This document shows positions 51,310 through 59,900 of a stretch of 64,000 nucleotides of DNA, one piece after another (position 1 is the stretch's first letter; the number at the start of each line of letters is the position of its first letter). The position numbers and the translations under genes were made by a program. The stretch comes from Paenalcaligenes sp050487225 (GTDB taxonomy: Bacteria > Pseudomonadota > Gammaproteobacteria > Burkholderiales > Burkholderiaceae_B): contig NZ_JBKQGY010000002.1 of assembly GCF_050487225.1 (NCBI RefSeq), forward strand, positions 186,001 through 250,000, in the 5' to 3' direction. The notes beneath the pieces were generated by a model. The model did not search any database. It saw only the letters and a program-made list of their open reading frames with translations, and was not told where the DNA came from.

Positions 51310-52779
51310 TCAGGACAACAAACAACCTGGGTTCATGATGTTTTTTGGATCTACACACTGCTTTAATTTGTGCATCAACGCTTTCTGGGACACATCGGCA
51401 TATTGTTCAAACGTACCTTTCTTTAATCGCCCTACACCGTGCTCGGCGCTAAAGCTACCGTTAAACGTCATGACACACTCTGTAATGATGCTTCCCCCCT
51501 CGTCTATCAATGCCAACCGTTGTTCTGTGGTGAAATCGGCAGGTGGCAATACATTCACGTGTACATTGCCATCACCTATATGGCCGTAACCCACTACCAA
51601 TGCGCTAGGGAAAGCCTGCTGTAGCCGTTGCTGTACCTGCTCCACAAACTCAGCCATACGAGAAATAGAGACCGATACATCCGAACGCAAATGCAGACCG
51701 CGTAAGGCTTGCGCTTCGTTTACAGCTTCGCGATAACGCCATAAGGTGGCCGCCTGCGTGTGCGAGTGGGCAATCACGGCATCATGCAATACACCGTCTT
51801 CCATCACGCCCTCTAAAAAGCCTTCCAAAATACCGGCCACATCCACCAACTCAGCGCCTGAAAATTCCACCAATACATAAGTAGAATGCGAAAACGACAT
51901 GGGTGGTGTGGTATCAGGCAAGGCTTCTTGTGCCAATAACAGTACGTTTTGTGGCATAAGCTCGAACGCCGTCATTAGGTCGCCGCAGCGTTTTCTAGCC
52001 TGCAAATACAGTTGCACCGCATCGTGCACTGAACCCAAAGCCAATAAGGCCGTCACCACATTGTGCGGTAAGGGCGACAACCGCAACGAAGCAGCGGTCA
52101 CAATACCTAAGGCGCCTTCTGCCCCAATGAAAAACTGGTTCACATCGACGCCACGATTATCTTTACGCAAACCTTTTAGGTTATGCAGCACACTACCATC
52201 TGGCAGTACCACTTCTAAGCCCAACACTTGCTCACGCATCATGCCGTAACGTAGTACGTTCACGCCGCCTGCATTCGTGCTGATATTGCCGCCTATTTGG
52301 CAACTGCCCTCAGCACCCAACGAGACCGGAAATAAAAAACCTTGGGCAGCAGCGGTCTCTTGTATTGTTTGCAAGACACAACCCGCCTCTACTGTCATCG
52401 CATAATTGTCGTGATCCATGTCCCGGATGGCATTCATACGCCCCAAGCCCAGCACAATGACACGAGCATCCGTACCTAGTGGTAGCGCCCCTAACACCAA
52501 CCCTGTGTTTCCCCCTTGTGGCACAACGGCAATCGCTTGTTCTGCACAGTAGCGCACCACCTTTTGTACTTGTTCAGTGCAGGCTGGCATCACCACGGCC
52601 AATGCGGTTGCCACATGGTCTCCATGCCAGTCGCGCAAACACGGCTCAGCTCGGACATCATCTCCCAACCACACATGCTCCCCCCCCACCAATTGCCGCA
52701 ACTGCGCACATACTGTGGCAGCATCGTGACGAGCTACGGGGGCTTCAGCTACTGCTGGCGAGGAGGAGTGTGCGTTCAA
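51310..52779 (-). CDS. FAD-linked oxidase (GlcD / D-2-hydroxyacid dehydrogenase type)
   Basis: A 489-residue flavoprotein with a PCMH-type FAD domain (about 45-225; VPQGGNTGLVLGALPLG and GGNISTNAGGVNVLRYG) and a FAD-oxidase C-terminal domain ending in GHIGDGNVHVN and SAEHGVGRLKKG. Relatives oxidise D-2-hydroxyglutarate, D-lactate or glycolate with quinone or ETF as acceptor. It is the first gene of the system 2 minus-strand operon, so it probably oxidises a 2-hydroxy acid made in the same pathway. Confidence 0.86.
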   Translation of the reverse strand: MNAHSSSPAVAEAPVARHDAATVCAQLRQLVGGEHVWLGDDVRAEPCLRDWHGDHVATALAVVMPACTEQVQKVVRYCAEQAIAVVPQGGNTGLVLGALPLGTDARVIVLGLGRMNAIRDMDHDNYAMTVEAGCVLQTIQETAAAQGFLFPVSLGAEGSCQIGGNISTNAGGVNVLRYGMMREQVLGLEVVLPDGSVLHNLKGLRKDNRGVDVNQFFIGAEGALGIVTAASLRLSPLPHNVVTALLALGSVHDAVQLYLQARKRCGDLMTAFELMPQNVLLLAQEALPDTTPPMSFSHSTYVLVEFSGAELVDVAGILEGFLEGVMEDGVLHDAVIAHSHTQAATLWRYREAVNEAQALRGLHLRSDVSVSISRMAEFVEQVQQRLQQAFPSALVVGYGHIGDGNVHVNVLPPADFTTEQRLALIDEGGSIITECVMTFNGSFSAEHGVGRLKKGTFEQYADVSQKALMHKLKQCVDPKNIMNPGCLLS

Positions 52780-52851
52780 TTTGTTTCTTTCCTGTAGGAA
52801 TTAAATGTGGCCATTTTGTGATTGACCTGCACTTTTAAACCAGACATCATA

Positions 52852-52862
52852 TTGTCAGACAA
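52852..52862. promoter_or_regulatory. FadR-family operator in the divergent glcD/denD promoter region
   Basis: TTGTCAGACAA, a perfect odd palindrome fitting TNGTNNNACNA. It lies in the 148-bp gap between the two divergent system 2 operons and could control both. Confidence 0.55.
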
Positions 52863-52927
52863 CTCAACTATAGAAAAAAAATCCTGATGACTCTAATCAG
52901 GTTTTACCCTAAGAGGAGACAGACAAC

Positions 52928-53911
52928 ATGCGTATTGCCATCATTGGTGCCGCTGGCATGATAGGTTTTAAGCTGGCTAACCACTTGCTACAACACGGTT
53001 TATCAGCCAGCTCGCCTATACAGTCTATGCAACTGTATGACGTCAGCCCTGCTCTACCCATGCCGCTGGCGTCAAACAACTACCAGTATCACTGCATTGA
53101 TTTTTCTAGCCCCCATGCGGCAGAACTGATTGTGCGTGACAGACCCGACCTTATCATTCATCTAGCTGCCATTGTGTCTGGCGAAGCTGAGAAAGATTTT
53201 GACAAAGGCTATGCCATTAATCTGGCCGGTAGCCAGCTGTTATTTGATGCCATACGTCATGCCCATGAGCAAAATGGCTATTACCCTCGCATGGTGTTTG
53301 CGTCTTCTATAGCGGTAGTGGGCGCGCCCTTGCCTTTCCCTATTCCTGATGAGTTTCACCTCACTCCGCTTACCAGCTATGGCACGCAAAAAGCCATTAC
53401 TGAGCTGCTGCTAGCCGATTACTCACGCCGCGGCTTTATGGATGGTATAGGTATTCGCCTACCTACCATTTGCGTACGCCCTGGCAAACCGAATGCCGCA
53501 GCATCCGGCTTTTTCTCGTCCATTATCCGTGAGCCTTTACATGGCCAAACTGCCATCTTGCCTGTTGATCCTAGCGTAAGGCACTGGCATGCTTCACCAC
53601 GTTCTGCCGTAAATTTCTTCCTACATGCTGCCACCATGGACACTGCCCCCTTGGGGGCCAGACGCTCACTCTTTATGCCTGGCGTAAGCGTCACTGTAGA
53701 CGAACAAATTCAAGCGCTGCGACGTATTGCAGGTGACGACGCTACTCGTCTTATTCATTACCAACCCAATCCCGACATACAAAAAATGGTTACTGGCTGG
53801 GCTCCTGGCTTCGAAGCCAAACGGGCACTTGCCTTAGGCTTTAGCGCCGAGCAAAATTTCGATGAGATCATTCAACAATACATTGACGACGAAATGAGGG
53901 CTGGAGCATGA
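52928..53911 (+). CDS. denD: DenD-like sugar-acid dehydrogenase (NAD-epimerase fold)
   Basis: A 327-residue extended SDR with IIGAAGMIGFKLANHLL, HLAAIVSGEAEKDFDKGYAIN, VFASSIAVVGAP and the catalytic Tyr-Lys in TSYGTQKAITELLLADYSRRG. The overall pattern matches D-erythronate dehydrogenase (DenD) and related proteins that act on C4 sugar acids. The kinase and isomerase genes of the known erythronate pathway (OtnK, OtnC, OtnI) are not here, so the substrate may differ. A good AGGAGA precedes the ATG. It overlaps the next gene by 4 bp. Confidence 0.75.
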   Translation: MRIAIIGAAGMIGFKLANHLLQHGLSASSPIQSMQLYDVSPALPMPLASNNYQYHCIDFSSPHAAELIVRDRPDLIIHLAAIVSGEAEKDFDKGYAINLAGSQLLFDAIRHAHEQNGYYPRMVFASSIAVVGAPLPFPIPDEFHLTPLTSYGTQKAITELLLADYSRRGFMDGIGIRLPTICVRPGKPNAAASGFFSSIIREPLHGQTAILPVDPSVRHWHASPRSAVNFFLHAATMDTAPLGARRSLFMPGVSVTVDEQIQALRRIAGDDATRLIHYQPNPDIQKMVTGWAPGFEAKRALALGFSAEQNFDEIIQQYIDDEMRAGA

Positions 53912-54795
53912 CAACAACACCACCACGCATCGCTTTTTTGGGCACAGGTTTAATGGGGGCTCCCATGTGCGCCAATTTACGTAAAAAGGGCTTTGAACTA
54001 TGGGTATGGAATCGTAGCCCTGAAAAAGCAGAAGCCCTGGTACCACTAGGAGCCACGCTAGCACACAGCGCTGCCGAAGCCGTAAGCCACGCCGATGTCG
54101 TATTTACCATGCTCAGCAATGACGAGGCCGTAGAAGCGCTTTTACTGGACCCTGCGGTGATTGCAGCAGCTAGACCCGGTACAACTTTTATAGATAGCAG
54201 CTCTACTCGCCCCGCTACTGCTAAAAAACTGGCGGCAGCCTTAGCACAGCATCAATTGCAATTTATTGATTGCCCCGTATCCGGTGGCGTGAAAGGAGCA
54301 CAAGAAGGCACGCTAGCCTTAATGGCGGGTGGCCCTGCAGCGCTAATTGAATCATTAGCCTCTGTTTTTGCGGCGTTAGGGCGCTTAACCCGCGTCGGTG
54401 ATCACGGTGCAGGCCAAGTCGCCAAACTGGCTAACCAACAAATTGTGGCCATCACCATCGGAGCCATTGCCGAAGCAATGACGCTGGTATCACGGTCAGG
54501 AGGTTCTGCCGCCGCATTCAGAGACGCCATACGCGGTGGTTTCGCCGAAAGCACCATTTTGGCTCTACATGGCGAGCGCATGATCAACCGCAACTTCGAG
54601 CCCGGTGGCCCTTGCAAGCACCAATATAAAGACCTGCGCAATATACAGTCGCAAATGGCCTTGCATCAGTTGGAACTACCCCTTACCTCTGGCGTGACCG
54701 AACTGTTCGGCACCTTATGCGAAAACGGTGGCGCTGATTTAGACCACAGCGCTTTGCTGCTACAGATTGAATCCCTTAACCCTAAGGAGGGTTAG
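53908..54795 (+). CDS. NAD(P)-dependent 3-hydroxyisobutyrate dehydrogenase-family oxidoreductase
   Basis: A 295-residue beta-hydroxyacid dehydrogenase with GTGLMGAPMCANLRKKG, FIDSSSTRPATA, the substrate loop DCPVSGGVKGAQEGTLALMAGG and the catalytic Lys in GAGQVAKLANQ. Relatives include tartronate-semialdehyde reductase and L-threonate dehydrogenase. Between a DenD-like and an IlvD-like gene, a sugar-acid or semialdehyde substrate is likely. The dehydratase gene starts 3 bp after its stop with AAGGAGG inside this gene's end. Confidence 0.85.
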   Translation: MTTTPPRIAFLGTGLMGAPMCANLRKKGFELWVWNRSPEKAEALVPLGATLAHSAAEAVSHADVVFTMLSNDEAVEALLLDPAVIAAARPGTTFIDSSSTRPATAKKLAAALAQHQLQFIDCPVSGGVKGAQEGTLALMAGGPAALIESLASVFAALGRLTRVGDHGAGQVAKLANQQIVAITIGAIAEAMTLVSRSGGSAAAFRDAIRGGFAESTILALHGERMINRNFEPGGPCKHQYKDLRNIQSQMALHQLELPLTSGVTELFGTLCENGGADLDHSALLLQIESLNPKEG

Positions 54796-54798
54796 CGC

Positions 54799-56580
54799 AT
54801 GACTAGCCCACACAACCCTAAGCGCCTGCGCTCGCAAGACTGGTTCGATAACCACGAACACATAGATTTAGCCGCTCTGTATATGGAGCGGTTTATGAAC
54901 TACGGCATCACCCCCGAAGAGCTGCGCTCTGGTAAACCTATTATTGGCATTGCCCAAAGTGGCAGCGATCTTACCCCCTGTAACCGTGTGCATATAGAAC
55001 TGGTAAAACGGGTACGCGATGGCATACGAGATGCAGGTGGAATTCCTATGGAATTCCCCACCCACCCTATTTTCGAGAACTGCAAACGCCCCACAGCCGC
55101 ACTAGACCGTAATTTAGCGTATCTAGGTTTGGTGGAAATTCTGTATGGATACCCTATAGATGGTGTGGTGTTAACCACCGGCTGCGATAAAACCACTCCC
55201 TCTGCCTTGATGGCTGCGGCCACGGTTAACATTCCCGCAATTGTGCTGTCTGGTGGCCCCATGTTGGACGGCTGGCACGAAGGTAAACGCGTAGGATCTG
55301 GCACCGTAATCTGGCAATCACGACGCGCCTATGCAGCAGGAGACATAGACAAAGAAGAGTTTTTCCAACGTGCTTTAGATTCTGCACCCTCGGTAGGCCA
55401 TTGCAATACCATGGGCACGGCCTCTACCATGAATGCAATGGCTGAAGCCTTAGGTATGTCGCTAACCAGTTGTGCCGCCATACCCGCCGCCTACCGTGAG
55501 CGCTCTCAAATGGCATACCGTACCGGTAAACGTGCCGTAGAACTGGTACACGAAGACATACGCCCTCTGGATGTCATGACTCGTACGGCGTTCTTAAATG
55601 CGATTAGGGTGAACACAGCTATTGGTGGCTCTACCAATGCGCAACCTCACTTAGTCGCCATGGCACGTCATGCAGGGGTAGAGCTCGCTGATACCGACTG
55701 GCAAACCTACGGCTACGACATTCCTTTGCTCGCTAACGTGCAACCTGCTGGCGAATACCTCAGCGAAAACTTCCACCGAGCAGGGGGGGTACCCGCCATC
55801 ATGTGGGAGCTATGGCAAAACGGTAAGCTAGATGAACAACCCGTCAACGTGAACGGTAAACCCCTAAGCGAATCCCTACGAGATCGAGAGAGCACCGATC
55901 GCAATGTCATTCTTCCCTACACAGCACCGTTAAAACACCAAGCTGGTTTTAGAGTGTTATCTGGCAATTTATTTGATTTTGCCATTATGAAAACCAGTGT
56001 AATTTCTGAAGAGTTTGCACAACAGTATTTGCGTAAACCGGGCCATGAAGGAGTATTTGAAGCACGTGCTATTGTGTTTGAAGGCTCGGAAGACTATCAC
56101 CAACGCATAGACGACCCCTCACTTAATATCGATGAGAACTGCATTCTAGTGATTCGCGGCACTGGCCCCTTGGGCTGGCCCGGCGCCGCCGAAGTGGTCA
56201 ACATGCAACCACCTAAAGCTTTGCTACAAAAAGGTATTACTAGCTTACCCACCTTGGGTGATGGCAGGCAGTCTGGCACCTCGGACAGCCCCTCTATTTT
56301 GCATGCCTCGCCTGAAAGCGCTGCTGGTGGTGGCTTATCGTGGTTGCAAACAGGTGATCTGATACGCGTAGATTTAAACAATGGTCGCTGCGATGCATTG
56401 GTAGATGCAGAAGAAATTGCAAGGCGCAAAGCCCTCTTTAAGCCACCAGTTGTTGCCACCGCCACACCATGGCAAAAAATCTACCGTGACGACGTGGGTC
56501 AATTAAACACAGGAGCGGTACTGGAAAGTGCAGTGCAATTTAGTAATGTCAGCCAGACCTTGCCTAGACACAATCATTAG
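54799..56580 (+). CDS. IlvD/Edd family dehydratase (sugar-acid dehydratase)
   Basis: A 593-residue iron-sulfur dehydratase of the L-arabinonate/D-xylonate dehydratase subgroup. Cluster and metal ligands are in LTTGCDKTTPSALMAA and VGHCNTMGTASTMNAMAEAL, and the catalytic-Ser region is DGRQSGTSDSPSILHASPE. It would convert an aldonic acid to a 2-keto-3-deoxy acid, which the SDR of the divergent operon could then oxidise. It is too distant from housekeeping IlvD to be branched-chain specific, judged from its motifs and context. Confidence 0.85.
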   Translation: MTSPHNPKRLRSQDWFDNHEHIDLAALYMERFMNYGITPEELRSGKPIIGIAQSGSDLTPCNRVHIELVKRVRDGIRDAGGIPMEFPTHPIFENCKRPTAALDRNLAYLGLVEILYGYPIDGVVLTTGCDKTTPSALMAAATVNIPAIVLSGGPMLDGWHEGKRVGSGTVIWQSRRAYAAGDIDKEEFFQRALDSAPSVGHCNTMGTASTMNAMAEALGMSLTSCAAIPAAYRERSQMAYRTGKRAVELVHEDIRPLDVMTRTAFLNAIRVNTAIGGSTNAQPHLVAMARHAGVELADTDWQTYGYDIPLLANVQPAGEYLSENFHRAGGVPAIMWELWQNGKLDEQPVNVNGKPLSESLRDRESTDRNVILPYTAPLKHQAGFRVLSGNLFDFAIMKTSVISEEFAQQYLRKPGHEGVFEARAIVFEGSEDYHQRIDDPSLNIDENCILVIRGTGPLGWPGAAEVVNMQPPKALLQKGITSLPTLGDGRQSGTSDSPSILHASPESAAGGGLSWLQTGDLIRVDLNNGRCDALVDAEEIARRKALFKPPVVATATPWQKIYRDDVGQLNTGAVLESAVQFSNVSQTLPRHNH

Positions 56581-56622
56581 ATACGACCTAACAACCACAA
56601 ATTTCCGTAACACCCTCTTCCT

Positions 56623-56660
56623 CGCCCCCATACAGTTTCTGCTGTTTGAGGGCGTTTTTT
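56623..56660 (+). terminator. Intrinsic terminator after the dehydratase operon
   Basis: CGCCC (56623-56627) and GGGCG (56650-56654), with inner ACAG/CTGT pairs, followed by TTTTTT. Confidence 0.75.
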
Positions 56661-56668
56661 ATGTCGCA

Positions 56669-56712
56669 CACAAGTGGTACGGTAATGGTTCTCTATAATC
56701 CATCACAAGTGG
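56669..56712 (+). promoter_or_regulatory. Direct repeats around a -10 element upstream of gabT
   Basis: CACAAGTGG occurs at 56669-56677 and again at 56704-56712, 35 bp apart. A consensus -10 TATAAT sits between them at 56694-56699, about 160 bp before gabT. Widely spaced direct repeats are typical for MocR/GabR binding, but the same repeat was not found in front of gabD. Confidence 0.4.
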
Positions 56713-56857
56713 CTCTTTTGAAAGCACCAGCTAAGACTTAAGCTATACCCTATTCACGATGACATCGCTTTTTCTTCGGTTACCTGTCAGCAACCAGATA
56801 GCCCTGTCTCGCGAAAAACAGAATACTTGAATACACGAATTGACCCGGAGTCGCCTC

Positions 56858-58123
56858 ATGAGCAACGCAGATCTGAAAAAACGTAAAGATGCCGCCACCC
56901 CACGTGGTGTTGGTGTAATGTGTGATTTCTACGCAGAACGCGCCGAAAACGCTGAACTGTGGGATATCGAAGGCAATCGCTACATTGACTTTGCTAGCGG
57001 TATTGCGGTGCTGAACACCGGTCACCGTCACCCACGCCTGATGAAAGCCATTGCTGAGCAAATGGACCGTTTCACACACACTTGCTACCAAGTGGTTCCT
57101 TACGAAAGCTACGTAGAACTGGCTGAGAAAGTAAACGAACTGTCCCCAGGCACAGGCCCTAAGAAAACTGCATTCTTCACCACTGGTGCTGAAGCTGTTG
57201 AAAACGCCATCAAAGTAGCACGTGCTTTCACAGGCCGTCCTTCCGTGATCGCTTTCAACTCCGCTTTCCACGGTCGCACTCTGCTGGGTATGGCTCTGAC
57301 AGGTAAAGTAAACCCATACAAACTGGGTTTTGGTCCTTTCCCAGGCGACATCTACCACGCTCTGTACCCTAACGCACAAGCTGGTGTGACCATCGAAGAC
57401 GCTAAAGAAGCGCTGAAACACCTGTTCTTGGCTGATGTAGACCCTAAACGTGTGGCTGCAATCATCCTAGAACCTGTACAAGGCGAAGGCGGTTTCAACG
57501 TATGTCCTCCAGAATTCATGCGCTTCTTGCGTGAAACATGTGACGAACACGGCATCTTGCTGGTGGCTGACGAAGTACAAACTGGTTTCGGTCGTACAGG
57601 CAAACTGTTCGCCATGGAACACTACGATGTACAACCTGACCTGACCACAATGGCTAAAAGCTTGGCCGGTGGTATGCCTCTGTCCGGCCTGAGCGGTCGT
57701 GCAGACGTTATGGACGCTGCTGCTCCTGGCGGTCTGGGTGGTACATACGCTGGTAACCCATTGGCTGTTGCTTCCGCATTGGCCGTGATCGACACCATCA
57801 AAGAAGAGAACCTGCTGGCACGTGGTGCTGAGTTGGGTGATCTGTTGCAAGCACGCCTGAACGACATCGCTAAAGACGTTAAAACCATTTGTGAAGTACG
57901 TGGTTTGGGCGCAATGGTTGCTGTTGAGTTCCGCGATCCAGAAACTGGCAAAGCTGCAGCACAACTAGTTAAAGACATTCAAAACCGTGCATTGGCCAAC
58001 AAACTGATTCTGTTGACATGCGGTATTGAAGGTAACGTTATTCGCTTCCTGTTCCCATTGACCATCACCGATGCAGTAATGGCTGAGGCTCTGGATATTC
58101 TGGAAGCGGCTATCCGCGGTTAA
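56858..58123 (+). CDS. gabT: 4-aminobutyrate-2-oxoglutarate aminotransferase
   Basis: Class III PLP aminotransferase of 421 residues that converts GABA to succinate semialdehyde, the substrate of GabD (33103). Motifs are NTGHRHPRLMKAI, TTGAEAVENAIKVAR, NSAFHGRT, DEVQTGFGRTGK and the PLP Lys in MAKSLAGGMPLSG. ATG 56858 follows CGGAG; a TTG at 56840 would add six residues. It is a single-gene unit with its own terminator. Its codon choice is strongly biased, suggesting high expression. Confidence 0.93.
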   Translation: MSNADLKKRKDAATPRGVGVMCDFYAERAENAELWDIEGNRYIDFASGIAVLNTGHRHPRLMKAIAEQMDRFTHTCYQVVPYESYVELAEKVNELSPGTGPKKTAFFTTGAEAVENAIKVARAFTGRPSVIAFNSAFHGRTLLGMALTGKVNPYKLGFGPFPGDIYHALYPNAQAGVTIEDAKEALKHLFLADVDPKRVAAIILEPVQGEGGFNVCPPEFMRFLRETCDEHGILLVADEVQTGFGRTGKLFAMEHYDVQPDLTTMAKSLAGGMPLSGLSGRADVMDAAAPGGLGGTYAGNPLAVASALAVIDTIKEENLLARGAELGDLLQARLNDIAKDVKTICEVRGLGAMVAVEFRDPETGKAAAQLVKDIQNRALANKLILLTCGIEGNVIRFLFPLTITDAVMAEALDILEAAIRG

Positions 58124-58181
58124 TACAACCGCACGACGCAGTTGCGCCTGCGTCAAACCATGACAACATGGTGCTCTTCAT

Positions 58182-58216
58182 CCCCAGTAACGTTTACCGT
58201 TACTGGGGCTTTTTTT
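58182..58216 (+). terminator. Strong intrinsic terminator after gabT
   Basis: Perfect 11-bp stem CCCCAGTAACG (58182-58192) and CGTTACTGGGG (58198-58208), loop TTTAC, followed by CTTTTTTT. Confidence 0.92.
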
Positions 58217-58317
58217 ATCCCAATGATGCTGCCCCGCCTAGCAAACGCGTTTGTTACACTACGCTTTTCGCTGCACCATCGCCGCGTGATCCTCACACCA
58301 TCCATCAAGGAGTTTGC

Positions 58318-59010
58318 ATGAACTACGTACAGATACCTACAGGACAGGGCAAAACCATGAAAGCCCTTTATGTCGCTGCCGCTGATAAAAATGCTCCAGG
58401 ACTGGTGCTGATTCAAGAGATTTTTGGCATTAACCACGCCATGCAGAAACTGGCGCAATACTGGGCGGCTCAAGGCTTCAACGTGATTTGTCCCGATTTG
58501 TTTTGGCGTCAAGAGCCCGGCCTAGAGCTCAACCCCACCAACCAAACACAGTTTGCATTGGGCGTAGAGCTGATGCAAAACATGCAAGACGACGAGACAC
58601 TGGCAGACTTAGAGGCCACTCGCAGCTTCTTAGCCAAACAACTAGGACACCAAAACATTGCAGCCCAAGGCTACTGCATGGGCGGTAGATTAGTAGTATT
58701 GATGGCGGCTCATAGCCCTATTCGCTGCGCTGTCAGTTACTACGGCGTAGGCCTGCAAGACCTGCTACCGGCTCTACCCGCCAAAGCGGCCCCTGCTTTG
58801 CTACACATTGCTGAACTAGACCACTATGTACCTAGCGATGTGCGCAAAGTCATTGAAGACAATGTAGCTCAGCGATCTGAGTGGGAAGTAGTACTGCATG
58901 AAGGTTGTGATCATGCTTTTGCTCGTCCCGGTGGCGTGCACTTTGTAGACAGTGCTGCACAACAAGCCAATGCACAATCACTGGCTTTTCTACAGCGTTT
59001 TACAGCATAA
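58318..59010 (+). CDS. Dienelactone hydrolase family protein
   Basis: A 230-residue alpha/beta hydrolase with the DLH triad: Cys in GYCMGGRL, Asp in AELDHYVPSD and His in GCDHAFARPGG. LIQEIFGINHAMQKLA supplies the conserved Glu loop. ATG 58318 with AAGGAG 7 bp upstream is chosen over a frame from 58168 that would run through the gabT terminator. No aromatic catabolism genes are near, so it may be a general esterase. Confidence 0.88.
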   Translation: MNYVQIPTGQGKTMKALYVAAADKNAPGLVLIQEIFGINHAMQKLAQYWAAQGFNVICPDLFWRQEPGLELNPTNQTQFALGVELMQNMQDDETLADLEATRSFLAKQLGHQNIAAQGYCMGGRLVVLMAAHSPIRCAVSYYGVGLQDLLPALPAKAAPALLHIAELDHYVPSDVRKVIEDNVAQRSEWEVVLHEGCDHAFARPGGVHFVDSAAQQANAQSLAFLQRFTA

Positions 59011-59032
59011 CGTAGCAGTACATACGCCGCCC

Positions 59033-59812
59033 TTATTCGGCGGCGATCAACACATCGAAGGCTTGGGCAGAGGCGGTTCCGTGGTCTGCCCCTTCAATCA
59101 CTGAAAAGACCACGTCAAAACACCCCGTTGCATCCAGCGTCTCAAACAACTGGCGTGCGCCATCCACCATGCGTCGACGCTCACGACGCTGCTGGTTTTC
59201 TTGTTGTTTCTCTATGGGTTGCAACAAATCAGCCGGCGTTAGCCCTTGTTCTAAACTGCCTACACTCACATACACAGCAGGCCTATGCGTCCCCAGACTA
59301 CGGCAACGCCACTCCACAGCCTGACGTAATAGATAAAAATCGCCCCACCATACAGAAGGGCTGGAAATCACGTAGCGTTTAAAGCGAGTGGGCTCTTGCA
59401 GCAACAACTGCGACACAAATAACGCCCCCAACGAATGACCTGCCAACGTCGCTGACGATAAGGGTTTGACTGCTAACCAACGCTCTACCTCAGGCACCAC
59501 CACATTAAGTAAGGTTTGCAACAACACACCGCTGCCACCAGTACCAGCCGGTTGCTCGGTCACTCGTCCCAGCCTAGGGGTGTAAAAATAATGTCGGCGC
59601 TCAGCATCTGGTATGCCTATGCCCACCAGCACCGCTTCCTGACTTTGTCCGCCCGCTTCGCGCCGCATTTGCAACAGCAGCCTAAATTCTTTTTCATCCA
59701 GCACGTAGATCACTGGCCACCCGCCCACAGGGGGAATCGCCTCTGGCCACGCTAGCCAAACAGGTAACTCATCGCCTTCAGCGGTTTGCACCGTCAATTT
59801 TGCATGATTCAT
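59033..59812 (-). CDS. Alpha/beta hydrolase, siderophore-esterase-like (IroE/Fes type)
   Basis: A 259-residue hydrolase with VIYVLDEKEFRLLLQMRRE, nucleophile Ser in AGHSLGALFVSQ, SSPSVWWGDF and a late His in GADHGTAS. The SPSVWW segment is typical of esterases that open catecholate siderophores after import. No signal peptide is apparent, so it acts in the cytoplasm. It is divergent from the FecCD permease gene with an 88-bp gap. A second member of the same group is encoded at 62931. Confidence 0.8.
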   Translation of the reverse strand: MNHAKLTVQTAEGDELPVWLAWPEAIPPVGGWPVIYVLDEKEFRLLLQMRREAGGQSQEAVLVGIGIPDAERRHYFYTPRLGRVTEQPAGTGGSGVLLQTLLNVVVPEVERWLAVKPLSSATLAGHSLGALFVSQLLLQEPTRFKRYVISSPSVWWGDFYLLRQAVEWRCRSLGTHRPAVYVSVGSLEQGLTPADLLQPIEKQQENQQRRERRRMVDGARQLFETLDATGCFDVVFSVIEGADHGTASAQAFDVLIAAE

Positions 59813-59900
59813 AAACGCCTATTATCACGATTCAGTCCAGCAACTCGCGGCTCAATCCACTATACTCATAGTTTCATAAACCATTCTCATTTACACCAGG

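Noticed and set aside
59875..59889. Full Fur box in front of the FecCD permease gene
   Set aside because: Only one half (ATTCTCA) matches; the other half agrees at too few positions to call a site.
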